A stretch of 8,383 bases of DNA from Bacteroidales bacterium UBA5206 (GTDB taxonomy: Bacteria > Bacteroidota > Bacteroidia > Bacteroidales > Tenuifilaceae): positions 1 through 8,383 of the forward strand of contig DHVO01000028.1 of assembly GCA_002412705.1 (NCBI GenBank), read 5' to 3'. The notes below the pieces were generated by a model. It was not told the DNA's origin, ran no database searches, and worked only from the letters and a program-made list of their open reading frames with translations. Positions 6,590-8,383 of this stretch are shown here, piece by piece (positions within the stretch are counted from its first letter, which is position 1; each line of letters begins with the position of its first letter). The position numbers and the translations under genes are program-made.

Positions 6590-7060
6590 TCACTTTTCGT
6601 TGATACGGTAGTCGTTAATTAGCATAGTTCTCTCACTAAGAAAATCGGCTATATCGGATAGGTTTCCGCTTTTTTCAAAATCCTTTAAAGGGATTCTATA
6701 GCTCGCATTCTGAGTTTTTATAATAATCACAGCACAACGACTTAGAGATAAATATATCCAAAAAGAACCTCCAAGGAAAAGCATCCAAGGAGCAATTAAA
6801 TGAAATAATACACCCCCCTTACCATGACGACTTGTGATAACATGTAAATCCGATATAATTGCAGATTTAACGCCCCAAACCAACCCAATTCCTGTTAGCA
6901 AAAGAGAAATACATAACGACAAAACCCAACTAGAAACCCCATGCCCCTTTCTAATGGCAATAAACTTAATCTCACTGTAATCAATGTGCTCTTTTACTCG
7001 ATAGTCTTTAATCAAGTCTATACCATGTTCGTCTATTTTAACGTATGGTGATTCAAACAT
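6590..7060 (-). CDS. Unrecognised small membrane protein with two transmembrane segments
   Basis: I do not recognise a named family for this 156-residue protein. An N-terminal polar stretch (1-42; YVKIDEHGIDLI, then IDYSEIKFIAIRKG) looks beta-rich. It is followed by TM1 at about 45-64 (WVLSLCISLLLTGIGLVWGV), a loop rich in basic residues and glycine (65-83), and TM2 at about 84-107. The C-terminal part (108-156) starts with AVIIIKTQNASYRIPLKDFE and continues with a helix (SDIADFLSER). Two beta-rich halves around a helical hairpin, with a phrase like 'Y-S-E-I-K' before the membrane segments, recall bacterial PH-like membrane proteins; that is a weak fold guess. It lies 58 bases after the symporter stop with no clear terminator or promoter between, so read-through from that gene is possible. 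There is no Shine-Dalgarno sequence. The stop is TGA at 6592-6590; no strong terminator follows. That it is a real gene is likely from its composition and codon pattern; function is unknown. Confidence 0.7.
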   Translation of the reverse strand: MFESPYVKIDEHGIDLIKDYRVKEHIDYSEIKFIAIRKGHGVSSWVLSLCISLLLTGIGLVWGVKSAIISDLHVITSRHGKGGVLFHLIAPWMLFLGGSFWIYLSLSRCAVIIIKTQNASYRIPLKDFEKSGNLSDIADFLSERTMLINDYRINEK

Positions 7061-7118
7061 TACAATGCCAGCTTGCTTGTATATATACTATCAACTTTAT
7101 TTCGCTACATGTGCCTAC

Positions 7119-8383
7119 TTACACTGCCTCATCAATCATCCCCGGAGTATAATCGTGAGCTCGTTCGCTTTTGGCCACCACGGTGGCAATTAGGGCGTCG
7201 CCAGTAACGTTTAGCACAGTTCGTAGCATATCTAAGGGTCTATCAATGGCCAGAATAAGGGCTAGTCCTTCAACGGGTAATCCCACCGAGTTTAGCACAA
7301 TAATAAGCATAACAATACCAGCACCAGGAACTCCTGCAGAGCCTATAGACGCAAGGGTTGCAGTAAGAATAATTGTTAGCTGCTGGGTAAAGGTTAAATC
7401 AATGCCAAAAACCTGAGCAATAAATACAGCAGCAATTGCCTGGTATAGGCTTGTTCCATCCATATTTATGGTAACGCCAATTGGCAGAACAAAGCTGGTA
7501 ATCTCATTCGAAACGCCTAATCCCTTTTCAACCTGCTCCATATTTACAGGAAGCGTTGCTGCACTTGAACTGGTAGAAAACGCCACAAGCTGCACTGGGA
7601 ACATGGTTCTATAAAAATCCTTAAAGTGAATACCGGCATAGAAGCGCAAAAAGAAGGGATAAATAACCAATGCAACAAACAATAGTCCAGCAATAACAAC
7701 TAACGCGTATAGACCAAGAGTAGCAAAAAGCTGTAGCGAGTCGGAAACGTTATCGCCAGAAAAATCGCATATTAGCCCAGCCAAAAGCGCCAGCACACCA
7801 ATGGGAGCAAACATCATAATAAGGTCAATAACCTTAAGTATAACCTCATTAAAACCAGATACAAAGTCCTTTACCACATCAACCTTAGGGTTCTTTACCA
7901 GCACAATGGAAATACCAAAGAGTACAGCGAAAAAGATTACCTGGAGCATATTTGTGTTATCCGATGCAGCCTTAACAATATTTTCTGGCACTATATCAAC
8001 CAAAAACTGTAAGGGGGAATCGGAATCCAAGCTCTGCGCTTGAATCTTTCTAGTTTCTATATCCTGTGCATATTTGGAAAGCAGCTCTACCCTCTTCTCC
8101 TGAGGGAAAAATTTACCCGGACGAATTGTATTCACAAGTATTAACCCAATGCTAATGGCTAGCACTGTAGTGACTAAATAGTAGGAAACCGTTTTAAATC
8201 CAATTCTCGATAGCTTAGTAACATCCGATAAACCAGCAACACCCGTAACCAGAGAGGCAAAAATTAGCGGCATGGCTACCAATTTGAGGAGGTTTAAAAA
8301 GATTATGCCAAAAGGTTTAACGTAATCAGCAACAAACCAACTTGTTCCAGTAGAAACAGCAACAATACCAATTGCCACGCCCA
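7119..8383 (-). CDS. Dicarboxylate/amino acid:cation symporter (glutamate-type), 5' end cut by the window
   Basis: An inner-membrane carrier of the DAACS (GltPh/EAAT) family that couples uptake of acidic amino acids or dicarboxylates to Na+ or H+. The frame is open to the window edge. The GTG at 8378 is an internal valine (…GVAIGIVAV…), so about one membrane helix is missing at the N-terminus. Numbering from that valine, hairpin 1 has the serine-rich motif FSTSSSAATLP (267-277), TM7 has NMDGT (305-309), and hairpin 2 has GSAGVPGAG near 346-354. TM8 carries DRPLDMLRTVLNVTGD (379-394). D383, R386, T387, N390 and D394 match GltPh D394, R397, T398, N401 and D405, the substrate- and sodium-binding residues. 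R386 argues for an anionic side chain on the substrate, such as aspartate or glutamate. A hydrophilic loop (about 87-125) sits where TM4 loops occur. The following gene (7060-6590) may be cotranscribed. Exact substrate and ion are not determined. Confidence 0.93.
   Translation of the reverse strand, partial: GVAIGIVAVSTGTSWFVADYVKPFGIIFLNLLKLVAMPLIFASLVTGVAGLSDVTKLSRIGFKTVSYYLVTTVLAISIGLILVNTIRPGKFFPQEKRVELLSKYAQDIETRKIQAQSLDSDSPLQFLVDIVPENIVKAASDNTNMLQVIFFAVLFGISIVLVKNPKVDVVKDFVSGFNEVILKVIDLIMMFAPIGVLALLAGLICDFSGDNVSDSLQLFATLGLYALVVIAGLLFVALVIYPFFLRFYAGIHFKDFYRTMFPVQLVAFSTSSSAATLPVNMEQVEKGLGVSNEITSFVLPIGVTINMDGTSLYQAIAAVFIAQVFGIDLTFTQQLTIILTATLASIGSAGVPGAGIVMLIIVLNSVGLPVEGLALILAIDRPLDMLRTVLNVTGDALIATVVAKSERAHDYTPGMIDEAV

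Noticed and set aside
8376..8378. GTG as the start of the symporter
   Set aside because: The frame stays open to the window edge, and the residues around it (GVAIGI) are internal to the family's first membrane segments; the true start is outside.

Overview
The window is a piece of a bacterial chromosome in which every recognisable gene lies on the minus strand. It looks like a member of the Bacteroidota. The leftmost gene encodes a secreted CBM9-like/DUF5916 protein, a family especially common there. Several upstream regions carry the phylum's TAnnTTTG -7 promoter element. Most starts lack a Shine-Dalgarno sequence, and a cluster of short GTA-loop palindromes with a CGGTAG box fits the dispersed repeats I know from these genomes. 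Genus cannot be read from the sequence; a Bacteroidales-type organism is my best guess.

Layout from right to left, which is the direction of transcription: (1) 8383-7119, the C-terminal ~420 residues of a glutamate/aspartate-type Na+(H+):dicarboxylate symporter whose start lies outside the window; (2) 7060-6590, an unrecognised 156-residue protein with two membrane segments; (3) 6589-5930, a 660-base gene-free stretch holding the palindrome cluster (6338-6497) and a good promoter (6051-6020); (4) 5929-4383, a two-gene operon of a GNAT acetyltransferase and a PLP-dependent alanine/ornithine racemase-family enzyme, closed by a strong terminator (4366-4332); (5) 4231-2651, prfC (peptide chain release factor 3) with its own -7 promoter element and terminator; (6) a ~310-base leader region with a possible promoter and a second terminator-like hairpin, followed by (7) 2337-1, the CBM9/DUF5916 outer-membrane-type protein, whose C-terminus runs off the window.

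The genes do not form one pathway. prfC is housekeeping. The GNAT/racemase pair is the only clear functional unit: tight spacing, a shared promoter and a ribosome binding site built into the upstream stop codon suggest coupled expression, and the racemase resembles clostridial ornithine racemase more than cell-wall alanine racemase. The symporter imports acidic amino acids or dicarboxylates; a metabolic link to the racemase is possible but not shown. I found no CRISPR array, tRNA, rRNA, transposase or phage gene, and no convincing new multi-gene system. The items most worth a second look are the nested palindrome cluster, the leader hairpin ahead of the DUF5916 gene, and the racemase/GNAT pair.
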